Source of the DNA: Roseibium limicola
Lineage (GTDB): Bacteria; Pseudomonadota; Alphaproteobacteria; Rhizobiales; Stappiaceae
Assembly (NCBI RefSeq): GCF_017313085.1
Contig: NZ_JAFLNF010000005.1
Span: 310,001-374,000, forward strand
Length of the DNA: 64,000 bases
Reading direction: 5' to 3'
How positions within the stretch are numbered: the first letter of the stretch is position 1; each line of letters starts with the position of its first letter. The notes beneath the pieces are model-generated. The model made no database searches. It saw nothing but the letters and a program-made list of their open reading frames with translations, and was not told the DNA's origin. This document shows, in pieces, positions 19,652-28,372 of this stretch. Position numbers and translations under genes: made by a program.

Positions 19652-20035
19652 ATGGCAGCAGCACGCAAATTTCAGGTCATGTCCCTGACAGACGCCGCAG
19701 CTGAGCGGGTTCAGGAGCTTATCGAGAATTCCGACAAGAACGCTGTTGGCCTGCGCGTCGGCATTAAAAAAGGCGGCTGTGCCGGCATGGAATACACCAT
19801 GGATATGGTGTCTGAAGCCCAGTCCGGCGACGATGTGATCGAAGACAAGGGCGCCAAGCTTTTTATCGATCCATCAGCAGTTCTGTTTCTGCTCGGCACC
19901 GAAATGGACTTTGAGGTGACCAAGTTCCGCTCCGGCTTCATCTTCAAGAACCCGAATGAGGTCTCTGCTTGTGGCTGCGGTGAATCCGTTTCGCTGCAGG
20001 CGGCCGACTTGGCCAATTTTGCGCCCGGATCCTGA
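19652..20035 (+). CDS. sufA: A-type Fe-S carrier SufA (HesB/IscA family)
   Basis: 127 residues. The three ligand cysteines of A-type carriers are present: one in KKGGCAGMEY (about residue 43) and two in SACGCGES (about 107-109). The spacing is that of SufA/IscA. The protein accepts clusters from SufBCD and passes them to apoproteins. A second A-type carrier, ErpA, is encoded at 29371-29712; the two have different C-termini. tenA begins 5 nt after its stop. Confidence 0.95.
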   Translation: MAAARKFQVMSLTDAAAERVQELIENSDKNAVGLRVGIKKGGCAGMEYTMDMVSEAQSGDDVIEDKGAKLFIDPSAVLFLLGTEMDFEVTKFRSGFIFKNPNEVSACGCGESVSLQAADLANFAPGS

Positions 20036-20040
20036 AACGC

Positions 20041-20709
20041 ATGGCAGGGCTGTTTGACCGTCTGAAGACGGACTGTTCCTCTGAATGGAATGCCTATACC
20101 CGCCACGCCTTCGTCACTTCAATGGCGGATGGCACTCTGCCGCAGCCAGCGTTCCGTACCTACCTGCAACAGGATTACCTGTTTCTCATTCATTTTTCCC
20201 GTGCCTATGCGCTCGCGGTCTACAAGGCACCGGGCCTTGCTGACATGCGTCAGGCGCTGGCAGGACTGAAGACCATCATGGATGTGGAAATGGACCTCCA
20301 CGTCGAGCTCTGTGCCACCTGGGGCATCACAAAAGATGAGCTGGAGCATATGCCTGAGGCCTCCGAAACGTTGGCCTACACGCGGTTCGTTCTGGAAAGC
20401 GGACTGCGGGGTGATTTGCTCGATCTTCAGGTCGCGCTGGCGCCTTGTATCCTGGGCTATGGCGAGATCGGCCAGCAGAACCGGGCAGCCACGCCACACG
20501 GTCCGATGGCGGCTGCCTATCAACGCTGGTTTGGTGAGTACGCCAGCGATGAGTATGCGGAAGCAGCGTCGGATTTTGCCGACTGGATGAACCGCACGGC
20601 AGACGTCTATCTGACAGAAGCCCGCTATTCCAACGTCCGCCGGATCTTCAGCCAAGCCACCCGGCTGGAGGCGGATTTCTGGCAGATGGGCCTTAACGCT
20701 GCGGATTAG
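20041..20709 (+). CDS. tenA: TenA-type thiaminase II
   Basis: 222 residues. The TenA fold residues are present: the Asp and Tyr of QQDYLFL (about 44-47), the catalytic cysteine in APCILGYGEIG (about 138), a conserved WFGEYAS, and the Glu of RLEADFWQMG near the C-terminus. TenA hydrolyses aminopyrimidine breakdown products of thiamine to salvage the pyrimidine ring. It starts 5 nt after sufA and shares its terminator, so it is the last gene of the suf operon. That placement is unusual; a link through the Fe-S enzyme ThiC is only an inference. Confidence 0.92.
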   Translation: MAGLFDRLKTDCSSEWNAYTRHAFVTSMADGTLPQPAFRTYLQQDYLFLIHFSRAYALAVYKAPGLADMRQALAGLKTIMDVEMDLHVELCATWGITKDELEHMPEASETLAYTRFVLESGLRGDLLDLQVALAPCILGYGEIGQQNRAATPHGPMAAAYQRWFGEYASDEYAEAASDFADWMNRTADVYLTEARYSNVRRIFSQATRLEADFWQMGLNAAD

Positions 20710-20740
20710 AAATCTTTGGGTCTCAGGGATAGAGATGGCA

Positions 20741-20776
20741 AACAAAAGGCGCCCGGTTTGAGGCGCCTTTTGTTTA
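20741..20776 (+). terminator. Intrinsic terminator of the suf-tenA operon
   Basis: CAAAAGGCGCC pairs with GGCGCCTTTTG around an 8-nt loop. The stem ends in TTTTG and TTTATTT, about 32 nt after the tenA stop. Confidence 0.85.
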
Positions 20777-20802
20777 TTTGGATGATGTGACGCAAGACAT
20801 TC

Positions 20803-21861
20803 CTACGCGACAGCTTCACGCGGCCCGTTTTTCAGATCATCTTCCGTACAGACACGGTTCCGGCCGGCACCCTTCGCCGCATAGAGCGCCTTGTCGGCAC
20901 GTGAAATGATCGTCTCACTGGTATCGCCAGCCTGGAAGGTGGCAATGCCGATGGAGATGGTCACGCGGCCCAGGTTCTCGCCTGTTGAGCGCTTGACGAG
21001 CTCCTTGGAGCGCACTGCGTTACAGATCTTCTCGCCAACCTGCATGGCTTCCGGCAATTTGGCATGCGGCAGAATGACAGCGAACTCCTCGCCGCCATAA
21101 CGGCAGGCCGTGTCCTGGCCTTTGCAGTTCTGCTTCACGGCCAGGGCAACAAGCCGCAGCACCTGATCGCCAGTCTGATGGCCGAAGGTATCGTTGAATT
21201 TCTTGAAGTGATCGATGTCGGTCAGCAGAAGGGTGAAATCCATTCCGCTTTCTTTGGCCGACGTGACAGCCTTTTCCAGGGTTCCGTCGAAATGCTTGCG
21301 GTTGCCGAGGGTGGTCAGCTCATCGGTCAGTGATTCATAACGAATTGCTTCCAGGTTCGCCTGCAGAGTTTCGATCTGGCGCTTGGATTCCAGCAATTGG
21401 GCTTCAAGCGCTTGATTGGATTTCAGCGCAGTCTGAGTGGAATCCATCATGCGAGAGACGAAAGTCTTCAGCTTGTCTGCATCCTTCAGAGACTGCAGCT
21501 CGATGGCGCCTTCTTTCAGCGACGCGCCGTAGTCGGTCGTGGCATCCACGTTGTGGCGGATGGAGTCGACCAGAGTTTCGACCTCATTGGATACCTGGCC
21601 ACCGACATCGTTCAACCGATCATCGAGGCGCGACGGAGAGAGAAATTTCCCGTAGAGGCCTTCCATGTCGTCGTTGGTCAGTTTGCCGTTTTCCTTCAGA
21701 GTCTGATTGATGGCTCTGTTCAGGCCGTAATTGTAGCCAGCGGAGTATGTGTACCAAAACTCATAGGCACGAGGTAAGGCAGGCAGCGTGTATCGCTTAA
21801 TATACGAAAGCGCGCTGTCTCCGTAAATCACTGTGCGCTTATGCGCATCCAAATCGGTCAT
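20803..21861 (-). CDS. GGDEF diguanylate cyclase
   Basis: 352 residues. The C-terminal GGDEF domain (about 178-340) has the metal Asp in LLTDIDHFKKFND and the active-site loop GGEEF at 256-260, so it should make cyclic di-GMP. The inhibitory site that normally reads RxxD five residues upstream is KGQD (247-250), with Lys for Arg, so feedback inhibition may be weakened. The N-terminal ~175 residues have no membrane segment and include a helical coiled stretch (140-172) that probably dimerises the protein. A perfect CtrA-type site lies 75 bp upstream. Confidence 0.93.
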   Translation of the reverse strand: MTDLDAHKRTVIYGDSALSYIKRYTLPALPRAYEFWYTYSAGYNYGLNRAINQTLKENGKLTNDDMEGLYGKFLSPSRLDDRLNDVGGQVSNEVETLVDSIRHNVDATTDYGASLKEGAIELQSLKDADKLKTFVSRMMDSTQTALKSNQALEAQLLESKRQIETLQANLEAIRYESLTDELTTLGNRKHFDGTLEKAVTSAKESGMDFTLLLTDIDHFKKFNDTFGHQTGDQVLRLVALAVKQNCKGQDTACRYGGEEFAVILPHAKLPEAMQVGEKICNAVRSKELVKRSTGENLGRVTISIGIATFQAGDTSETIISRADKALYAAKGAGRNRVCTEDDLKNGPREAVA

Positions 21862-22183
21862 AGGTCCCCACCCAATCGCTTAAAAATATCATCAGCCTAT
21901 TCAGGAATCTCAAGTCAAAAAATGCGCCAGCAAGCCTTAAGGTGTCGTTAAATATTGGCCAGCTGAAGCAGAAACCTCGTGATATTTGATTAGATGACAA
22001 CCCTGCAGGGTAGCAACGATATACGAACTGCAAGAAATGGTTGTTTCGGGCTCTGTTGAACTATCTCAAGACTGTGTAATTGCCTCTAGGGAAGGTATGC
22101 CGTGAAATTTGTGATATGGGAAATTATGCATGATAATGCGCTTAACGGAAGAGTTTGCATAGTAATTGCCTGATGCTCACGAA
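21862..22183. other. AT-rich intergenic region upstream of the GGDEF gene
   Basis: About 320 bp without a gene and richer in A+T than its neighbours. It holds the CtrA-type site at 21937-21951. A possible minus-strand -35 (TTGACT or TTGAGA) lies about 20-30 nt downstream of that site. Nothing else was recognised. Confidence 0.5.
21937..21951. promoter_or_regulatory. CtrA-type binding site
   Basis: TTAA-N7-TTAA is exact (TTAAGGTGTCGTTAA). This is the full consensus of the alphaproteobacterial cell-cycle regulator CtrA. It lies 75 bp upstream of the diguanylate cyclase start. Binding is inferred. Confidence 0.6.
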
Positions 22184-22213
22184 CAAAAAAGCCCCGCTCG
22201 AGGGCGGGGCTTT
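22184..22213 (-). terminator. Intrinsic terminator after the DEAD-box helicase gene
   Basis: AAAGCCCCGCC pairs with GCGGGGCTTT around a short CTCGA loop. The minus strand continues with TTTTTTG. It lies about 40 nt past the helicase stop. Confidence 0.88.
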
Positions 22214-22253
22214 GAAAGTCGAGTCTGTCGCAGTTGGTCAAGTCACCTGACTG

Positions 22254-23846
22254 TCAGGAGGCCTTTTTGGGGCGGGGCTCGCGAAGCAGGAAGGCTGGGA
22301 TATGACCGCCATGGCCAAACGCCGGTTCCTGTGTCTGGTTCTTGCCGCGGCGGGACTGCTTCTGCTCAGGTTTGGCAGAGGCGGGAGCCGGCGTTGCCCC
22401 ATTTGAGTTGGCTGCTGCCGACCGCGGTGAGTTGCGGCGACGTGAGTTGCGACGCGGCGCCTCTTCCTGAACTGCTGCAACATCCGGTGTTGCAGGTGTT
22501 TCGGCAGGCTCAGAAGTGGCCGCAGCCACAGGAGCCTCCTTGGCTTCAGTAATGGCAGGCAGCGGCGCCTGCTGCTCGGCGGGATCAGCAGGGGGCTCCG
22601 TTGCGGCATCCTGAGGGGCCGCTTTCGCATCCGACGTATCCTTGGTCCTTGCGGACCGTGTCGATGGCTTTCCGCCACGGCGACGGCGCGCCTTGCGTTC
22701 TTCGGCTGCTGCGGAGAAGTCGACCGGATCACCAAGCCATTCGATTGATTGCTCAATCAGGTCTTCGATGGCTTTCAGGTACTTCTCGTCGTTGTCGGTG
22801 ACCAGCGTGAAGGCGGCACCAGAGCGTCCGGCACGACCTGTCCGGCCAATGCGGTGGACGTAATCTTCAGCGTGGCTCGGGACGTCGTAGTTGAAGACGT
22901 GGCTCACATCCGGAATGTCCAGTCCGCGCGCGGCGACGTCACTGGCAACCAGCAGGGTGATATTCCCCTTGCGGAAGCTGTCCAGCATCGTCATGCGGGT
23001 GCGCTGGTCCATGTCGCCGTGCAGGGCGCCGACATTGTAGCCATGCTTTTCCAGTGAGCGGAAAACCACGGCGATATCGCGCTTGCGGTTGCAGAAGACG
23101 ATGGCGTTCTTCAGGTCGGTTGCATCTTCCAAAAGATCGCGCAGCGCGGCGCGCTTGTCAGCGTCCTCGCGTTCGGTGCCCTTGAGGCGCTGCGAGACGT
23201 TTTCCGCCGTGGAAGAGGTGCGTGCCACTTCGACCTTCGCCGGGTTTTGCAGGAAGGTTTCCGTCAGGCGCTGGATCTCCGGCGGCATGGTCGCCGAGAA
23301 GAACAGGGTCTGGCGGGTGAAGGGGATCAGTTTGCAGATCCGTTCGATGTCCGGGATGAAGCCCATGTCCAGCATACGGTCGGCTTCATCGATAACCAGA
23401 ACTTCGACGCCCTGGAGCAGCAGCTTGCCGCGCTCAACGTGGTCGAGAAGACGCCCCGGCGTTGCGATCAGCACGTCCGCGCCGCGGTCGATTTTCTTGT
23501 CCTGCTCACCGAAGGAGACGCCACCGATCAGCAGAGCAACGTTGAGCTTGTGGTTGATGCCGTACTTCTCGAAGTTTTCCTGCACCTGTGCCGCGAGTTC
23601 GCGGGTTGGCTCAAGGATCAGCGTGCGCGGCATCCGCGAACGGGCGCGCCCCTTTTCCAGCAGAGTGAGCATCGGCAGCGTAAAGCTGGCCGTCTTGCCG
23701 GTCCCGGTTTGTGCGATGCCCAAGACGTCTCGACGTTCCAGTACGTAGGGAATTGCACCTGCCTGAATGGCAGTCGGTTCCGTGTAACCGGCAGACTCTA
23801 CTGCGGTGAGTACTTTCTCGCTAAGGCCGAGCGTATTAAATGACAT
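22254..23846 (-). CDS. rhlE: DEAD-box RNA helicase, RhlE type
   Basis: 530 residues. All helicase motifs are present: Q motif YTEPTAIQ (about 21-28), Walker A AQTGTGKT (45-52), PTREL, TPGRLLD, VIDEADRML (about 149-157), FFSATM, the C-domain VASDVAARGLDIP and HRIGRTGRAG. The core resembles RhlE, which unwinds RNA during cold growth, ribosome assembly and mRNA decay. Residues from about 375 onward form a disordered tail with Arg-rich blocks (ARRRRGG, RRNSRRRNS) and long Ala/Pro/Glu stretches, typical of RNA-tethering tails. The start MSFNTLGL is the family start. Upstream 5' sequence is long (over 400 bp to parE). Confidence 0.94.
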   Translation of the reverse strand: MSFNTLGLSEKVLTAVESAGYTEPTAIQAGAIPYVLERRDVLGIAQTGTGKTASFTLPMLTLLEKGRARSRMPRTLILEPTRELAAQVQENFEKYGINHKLNVALLIGGVSFGEQDKKIDRGADVLIATPGRLLDHVERGKLLLQGVEVLVIDEADRMLDMGFIPDIERICKLIPFTRQTLFFSATMPPEIQRLTETFLQNPAKVEVARTSSTAENVSQRLKGTEREDADKRAALRDLLEDATDLKNAIVFCNRKRDIAVVFRSLEKHGYNVGALHGDMDQRTRMTMLDSFRKGNITLLVASDVAARGLDIPDVSHVFNYDVPSHAEDYVHRIGRTGRAGRSGAAFTLVTDNDEKYLKAIEDLIEQSIEWLGDPVDFSAAAEERKARRRRGGKPSTRSARTKDTSDAKAAPQDAATEPPADPAEQQAPLPAITEAKEAPVAAATSEPAETPATPDVAAVQEEAPRRNSRRRNSPRSAAANSNGATPAPASAKPEQKQSRRGKNQTQEPAFGHGGHIPAFLLREPRPKKAS

Positions 23847-24291
23847 GGAGCGTGGGGACCAGATTTTCTCTGTTTATGAAAAGGGTGAGGTCGCGAGAGG
23901 TATAAATAACCTTGGCGATTTGGCGCACACCCTACAGCGATGCGGCCTAGTGTCAATCACAAGCTTCCAGAAAAACAGGGAAATTCTGTCTGGCAGCAGG
24001 AAAGAAACCGAATTGAGTTAATAGCTTATGCGAGTGACATGCAATTCTCTTGGTCAGCGCAAGACGTTTTGGTCGTGACCACTTGCAAACAACGTTGCGA
24101 CTGCTGCTGCTGAAGCTGTGTTGCCCTTCGGTCTGGCCGTACCAGATGTCGATCTGCTCCTGAAATAGATAGCCCGTACCGGCAAGCTGTCTCTTTGACT
24201 GAAACCTCACCCTGCATCTTCAATGAGGGAGCGAGTCAGGCCCCGCAGAGCAGCCGCAAGCAGGGGCATGATCGGCCACGAAGACTGTGTG
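23847..24291. other. Intergenic region between parE and rhlE
   Basis: About 445 bp with no convincing gene. It should hold the rhlE promoter and leader; a minus-strand TTGACA at 23956-23951 is a possible -35 without a good -10. Small frames here (for example 24026-24223, minus) lack family features. No clear terminator for parE was seen. Confidence 0.5.
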
Positions 24292-26436
24292 TCAGATGTC
24301 CAGGTCTTCCGCGAACTCTGCGCTTTTCTGTATGAAGCGGAAACGGGCTTCGGGCTTGTTGCCCATCAGCTGTTCCACCGCGCTGCTTGTTCCGGCTTCC
24401 GGTGTTTCGTCGATGGACACCTGCAGGAGCGTGCGCTTGGAAGGATCCATGGTGGTTTCCTTCAGCTGGGCCGGCATCATCTCACCCAGGCCTTTGAAGC
24501 GGCCGATGTCGATCTTGCCTTTCGACTTGAAGACAGTCTTCAGCAACTCGTCTTTGTGGGCATCGGTGCGCGCGTAGACGGTCGTGCCGCCCTGGCTGAT
24601 GCGGTAGAGTGGCGGTACGGCCAAATACAGGTGACCGTTGCGAATGAGATTCGGCATCTCGCGGTAGAAAAAAGTGATTAGCAGGGAGGCGATGTGGGCG
24701 CCGTCGACGTCCGCATCGGTCATGATGATGACTTTCTCGTACCGCAACTCCTCGTCCTTGTAGGCGGAGCGGCTGGCACAGCCGAGCGCCTGCACAAGAT
24801 CCGTAAGCTGCTGGTTTGCCACCAGCTTGTCCCGGCCCGCGTTGGCGACATTGAGGATCTTGCCGCGCAGAGGAAGAATGGCCTGATTTTTACGGTTGCG
24901 CGCCTGCTTTGCAGAGCCACCAGCCGAATCACCCTCCACGATGAACAGCTCGGTGCCCTCCGCCTGATTGGCCGAACAATCCGCCAGCTTGCCCGGCAGA
25001 CGCAGCTTGCGCACGGCCGTCTTGCGCATCACGTCCTTTTCCTGACGGCGGCGCAGGCGGTCCTCGGCCCGGTCTATAACCCATTCCAGCAGCTTGTTGG
25101 CCTGGTTGGGCGAGGCGGTCAGCCAATGGTCGAAGGCATCTCGGACCGCATTTTCGGCTATGCGTGTCGCCTCATTGCTGGCGAGCCGGTCCTTGGTCTG
25201 GCCGACGAACTCGGGCTCGCGAATGAACACCGACAACATGCCCCCGGCGGAGGTCATCACGTCGTCACCGGTGATCAGGCTGGCCTTCTTGTTGCTGGTC
25301 AGTTCGCCATAGGCCTTCAGCCCGCGCAGCAGTGCATAGCGCAGTCCGGCCTCATGGGTTCCGCCCTCCGGGGTGGGAACCGTATTACAATAGGAATTGA
25401 CGAAACCGTCTCCGGCGAACCAGCTGACGGCCCATTCCACCGCGCCGTGGCCGCCGGTCTTGGTTGTGCGACCGGCAAACAGATCCGGCACCACCCGGCG
25501 CTCTGACTTCAGGCTTTCTTCCAGAAAGTCCTTCAGCCCTCCGGGAAAATGGAACACGGCTTCAGGCGGTGTCTCGTCCTTGTCGACGATCAGCTCAGGA
25601 GCGCAATGCCAGCGGATCTCCACGCCGCCGAAAAGATAGGCCTTGGACCGGGCCATTTTCATGAGGCGTGCCGGCTCGAACCGCGATGCCTTTCCGAAAA
25701 TCTGATGATCCGGCTTGAAGCGAACTTGGGTGCCGCGCCGGTTCTGGGTGTCTCCGACCAGCTCCAGCCCTCCGTCAGGCAAGCCGCGCTGGAAACGCTG
25801 ACGATAGAGTTTACGCGACCGGGCAACCTCGACGACCAGATCTTCCGACAGGGCATTGACCACGGAAATGCCGACACCATGCAGACCGCCGGAGGTTTCA
25901 TAGACCTTGCTGTCGAACTTTCCGCCCGCATGAAGCGTTGTCATGATCACTTCGAGGGCCGACCTGTCCTTGAACTTCGGGTGCGGATCGACCGGAATGC
26001 CACGGCCGTTATCGGTCACGCTCAGATAGCCGTCGGCTTCCACCGCCACGTCGATCCAGGTGGCGTGGCCGGCCACCGCTTCATCCATACAGTTGTCGAT
26101 GACTTCGGCAAACAGATGGTGCAACGCTTTGGAATCCGTGCCACCGATGTACATGCCCGGGCGCCGCCGGACGGGCTCCAGCCCTTCCAGAACCTCAATG
26201 TCAGCGGCGGAATAATCACCGGAATCGGACGCGGGGGGCTCTGGTGTAGTCGTTGCAGCGCGAGGCGTTGCGGCAGCCTCAGCCTCAGCCGCTGCAGGAG
26301 CTGCCGTTGCAGACGGACTCTTGTCAGGAGACGGGACGGCCTTTGGGGCAGCCGATGTCTTCGGCGCCGCGGCTTGGGGCTCGTCTGTGTCCGCCTTGGC
26401 GGCATTTCCTGCAAAAAGGTCGTTCTTGGCGCTCAT
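24292..26436 (-). CDS. parE: DNA topoisomerase IV subunit B
   Basis: 714 residues from the ATG at 26436 (MSAKNDLF). The GHKL ATPase domain shows EVIDNCMDEA, DNGRGIPVD, and the loop GGLHGVG; the TOPRIM domain has EGDSAGGSAK and the metal aspartates of TDADVDGAHI. The protein pairs with ParC to decatenate chromosomes; parC is not in this window. Residues 1-~62 are an Ala/Pro/Thr-rich extension before EVLEGLEPVRRRPGMYIG, where many ParE proteins begin. The 3' end is followed by 445 bp without a gene. Confidence 0.95.
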   Translation of the reverse strand: MSAKNDLFAGNAAKADTDEPQAAAPKTSAAPKAVPSPDKSPSATAAPAAAEAEAAATPRAATTTPEPPASDSGDYSAADIEVLEGLEPVRRRPGMYIGGTDSKALHHLFAEVIDNCMDEAVAGHATWIDVAVEADGYLSVTDNGRGIPVDPHPKFKDRSALEVIMTTLHAGGKFDSKVYETSGGLHGVGISVVNALSEDLVVEVARSRKLYRQRFQRGLPDGGLELVGDTQNRRGTQVRFKPDHQIFGKASRFEPARLMKMARSKAYLFGGVEIRWHCAPELIVDKDETPPEAVFHFPGGLKDFLEESLKSERRVVPDLFAGRTTKTGGHGAVEWAVSWFAGDGFVNSYCNTVPTPEGGTHEAGLRYALLRGLKAYGELTSNKKASLITGDDVMTSAGGMLSVFIREPEFVGQTKDRLASNEATRIAENAVRDAFDHWLTASPNQANKLLEWVIDRAEDRLRRRQEKDVMRKTAVRKLRLPGKLADCSANQAEGTELFIVEGDSAGGSAKQARNRKNQAILPLRGKILNVANAGRDKLVANQQLTDLVQALGCASRSAYKDEELRYEKVIIMTDADVDGAHIASLLITFFYREMPNLIRNGHLYLAVPPLYRISQGGTTVYARTDAHKDELLKTVFKSKGKIDIGRFKGLGEMMPAQLKETTMDPSKRTLLQVSIDETPEAGTSSAVEQLMGNKPEARFRFIQKSAEFAEDLDI

Positions 26437-26640
26437 TCTCAACTCACGTCCACGAGGTGGGCACTGCAACGGCTCAAGCGGCTACAACACATATAAGAGG
26501 TCAGTCACGTATTCGGGGCCTTGGGTCCGACCCAATTCATCACGGCGTCCAAGCTGGGCGCCAAAAAAACGTGGCCTCCCAAAGCTCGGATCCAAGCGTC
26601 ACATCGTTCAGTCGCGACGCGCCCGGCTGACAGGCACATT

Positions 26641-26793
26641 TCATACAGGTCGCAAGCTGTCTCTACCAGTGACCTTCCGGCGCATTCCGAAAGAGGCGAG
26701 GTCTGCCATGCGATGCAAGCCCGCGATGAAGACTGAAAACCCGAGGACAGCAGCGATCAACTTACCGGCCAAGAAGGATTTACCGAATCTCAT
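26641..26793 (-). CDS. Small single-pass membrane protein behind a LexA box
   Basis: A 50-residue frame from the ATG at 26793 to TGA at 26641. It begins MRFGKSF, has a hydrophobic stretch (about residues 8-25, LAGKLIAAVLGFSVFIAG) fitting one membrane helix, and ends in a basic tail with several Arg and Lys. I do not recognise a family. A perfect LexA box (GAAC-N7-GAAC) ends 12 nt upstream of the ATG. The Shine-Dalgarno is poor (AGAGG too near the ATG), so it may be leaderless or start elsewhere. Alphaproteobacteria lack SulA, and Caulobacter uses the small membrane protein SidA for SOS division arrest; a similar role here is only inferred. Confidence 0.5.
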   Translation of the reverse strand: MRFGKSFLAGKLIAAVLGFSVFIAGLHRMADLASFGMRRKVTGRDSLRPV

Positions 26794-26805
26794 GCCTCTG
26801 TCTTG

Positions 26806-26820
26806 GAACAAAAGTAGAAC
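26806..26820. promoter_or_regulatory. LexA (SOS) box
   Basis: GAACAAAAGTAGAAC is an exact match to the alphaproteobacterial LexA consensus GAAC-N7-GAAC (GTTC-N7-GTTC). It faces the small membrane-protein gene at 26641-26793. A second box of the same form precedes ssb at 63214-63228. Confidence 0.7.
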
Positions 26821-27438
26821 ATATCGACATATCCCCAGGCAAGTCCCCAAAATTCCGGCTTTTCCGACACAGGCGTCCACAGGCGTCAGTCCTTTGCGCT
26901 GTTGCGTGGGAGATGACCAAGCAACGGAATTTCAAGTGTCTTGTGCTTCCATGGGACGGATCCCCTGCCAAATCCAATCAGGGTCTTGGCATCGGTCGAA
27001 GGGAGTAACGGCGCGCGCGAAGAGCTCGCACATGATCTGCCGTGCGGTCGTTGCAAGGGGGAGGGGGTAAAATGTGGCGCAAGAGCAACACTGGTCTGCT
27101 GAGATTGGGTGCGCCTGATCATTCCCAATTGCTGCCGCGCTTCGGCCATGTTTGATCATCACTTGTGGACTGTCGCAAGACATAGGTCCCATCTGAGAAC
27201 TTGTTAAGAGATCTCGCGGGAACGTGAAAACGGCAAGGTTGAGCCCAATTCCTGTCCCAATGCTTCTGTATTGGTAAGGATATGCCAAGGGTGGAACGCG
27301 CTGAAGCAGCTGGTGTCGAAGGGGTTTGCCTTCGATCGGCAGGCTGGGCGTTTGATCAGGCGAAAACCTTGATGCCAGGCGACAGATTGTGCGGAGGCCG
27401 GCTTCGGTCTTTCGGAACGAGTGAGAGAGTTGGACATC
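26821..27438. other. Intergenic region upstream of the exoR-like gene
   Basis: About 620 bp with no convincing gene on either strand. It probably carries the exoR-like promoter and leader. Open frames here on both strands overlap each other and show no domains. Confidence 0.5.
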
Positions 27439-28305
27439 ATGTCCGCCATGCGGAATGCGGTATCAGTTTCAGGGGTTCTTCTCGCCCTGCTTTCCCCGGC
27501 CTACGCCTTCGATGGCGAGCCGCGGCCAACTGTGCCTATTATTCCTGAACACCAGGCCGGTAAAACCGATGTCAGTCCGTTGCAGGCGCTGCGCAATGGC
27601 GCGCGTCAATATTACTCCGGCGACAAGGCCGGGGCTCTGAGCTCTCTGCAGTATGCAGCCGAGAACGGTGAGCCCCGTGCGGCCTGGAAGCTCGGCAAGA
27701 TGTATGAGACCGGCGACGGCGTTCAGGAAGACGACAGCAAGGCGTTCCAGTATTATTCTCAGGTGATCCGCCAGCACGATGTCGATCGGATGGATTCGCC
27801 TTCGGTGCCTTACGTGTCCAGTGCCTATGTCGCGCTCGGCAAGTTCTTCATGCGCGGCATTGATGGCGTGCTGCCGAAGAATGCTCAGAGTGCAGAGAAA
27901 TCCTTCCGCTACGCCGCCTTCAACTTCGGTGATTCCCAGGCTCAATATGAGCTGGGGCTGATGTATCAGAATCACCGCAATCTCGACGCGGTGCGCTGGT
28001 TCAATCTGGCCGCCATCAAGGGCCACATTGGTGCCCAGGCCCGGCTCGGTGAGACACTTTACGAGATGGCCCAGTCGGATCGCCGCAGAGCGCGCGGGCT
28101 GATGTGGATGTCAATTGCGCAACGCCAGACCCATGGCGGCCCGGATGGCTGGATCGATGCCTTGCATGAGGCTTATTTTGCCCGTGCCAGCGAAGACATT
28201 CGTCGTCAGGCAAAATCACTCACCGACACATGGATCCGGCGTAACCGCCCGGATCTGGAAGCGCCGATCAGCGCGCAAGCTGCCACGACAGCCGCCAACG
28301 AGTAA
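27439..28305 (+). CDS. exoR: Periplasmic Sel1-repeat protein, ExoR-like regulator
   Basis: 288 residues from the ATG at 27439. A signal peptide (MSAMRNAVSVSGVLLALLSPAYA) ends before FDGE. Three or more Sel1-like repeats follow: ALSSLQYAAENGEPRAAWKLGKMYETGDGV, the stretch around YVALGKFFMRGIDG, and DAVRWFNLAAIKGHIGAQARLG. Spacing and sequence recall ExoR of Sinorhizobium and Agrobacterium, which restrains the ExoS-ChvI two-component system and so controls exopolysaccharide, motility and acid response. The kinase and regulator genes are not in this window. It is convergent with xthA. The Sel1 family and export are clear; identity as ExoR rests on remembered similarity. Confidence 0.75.
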   Translation: MSAMRNAVSVSGVLLALLSPAYAFDGEPRPTVPIIPEHQAGKTDVSPLQALRNGARQYYSGDKAGALSSLQYAAENGEPRAAWKLGKMYETGDGVQEDDSKAFQYYSQVIRQHDVDRMDSPSVPYVSSAYVALGKFFMRGIDGVLPKNAQSAEKSFRYAAFNFGDSQAQYELGLMYQNHRNLDAVRWFNLAAIKGHIGAQARLGETLYEMAQSDRRRARGLMWMSIAQRQTHGGPDGWIDALHEAYFARASEDIRRQAKSLTDTWIRRNRPDLEAPISAQAATTAANE

Positions 28306-28372
28306 GCTGCAGCCGGCGCTCAAGCTTGGCTGCTCGATCAGATTCAATCTGAATATGAGACGTGACGCACCC

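Noticed and set aside
23953-24223. Small minus-strand frames downstream of parE
   Set aside because: Two overlapping frames with Gln/Ser runs, no ribosome-binding site and no hydrophobic or domain pattern.
26321-27070. A 249-residue plus-strand frame starting inside parE
   Set aside because: It begins antisense to the ParE N-terminal extension and shows no family features; the LexA box fits the minus-strand small gene better.
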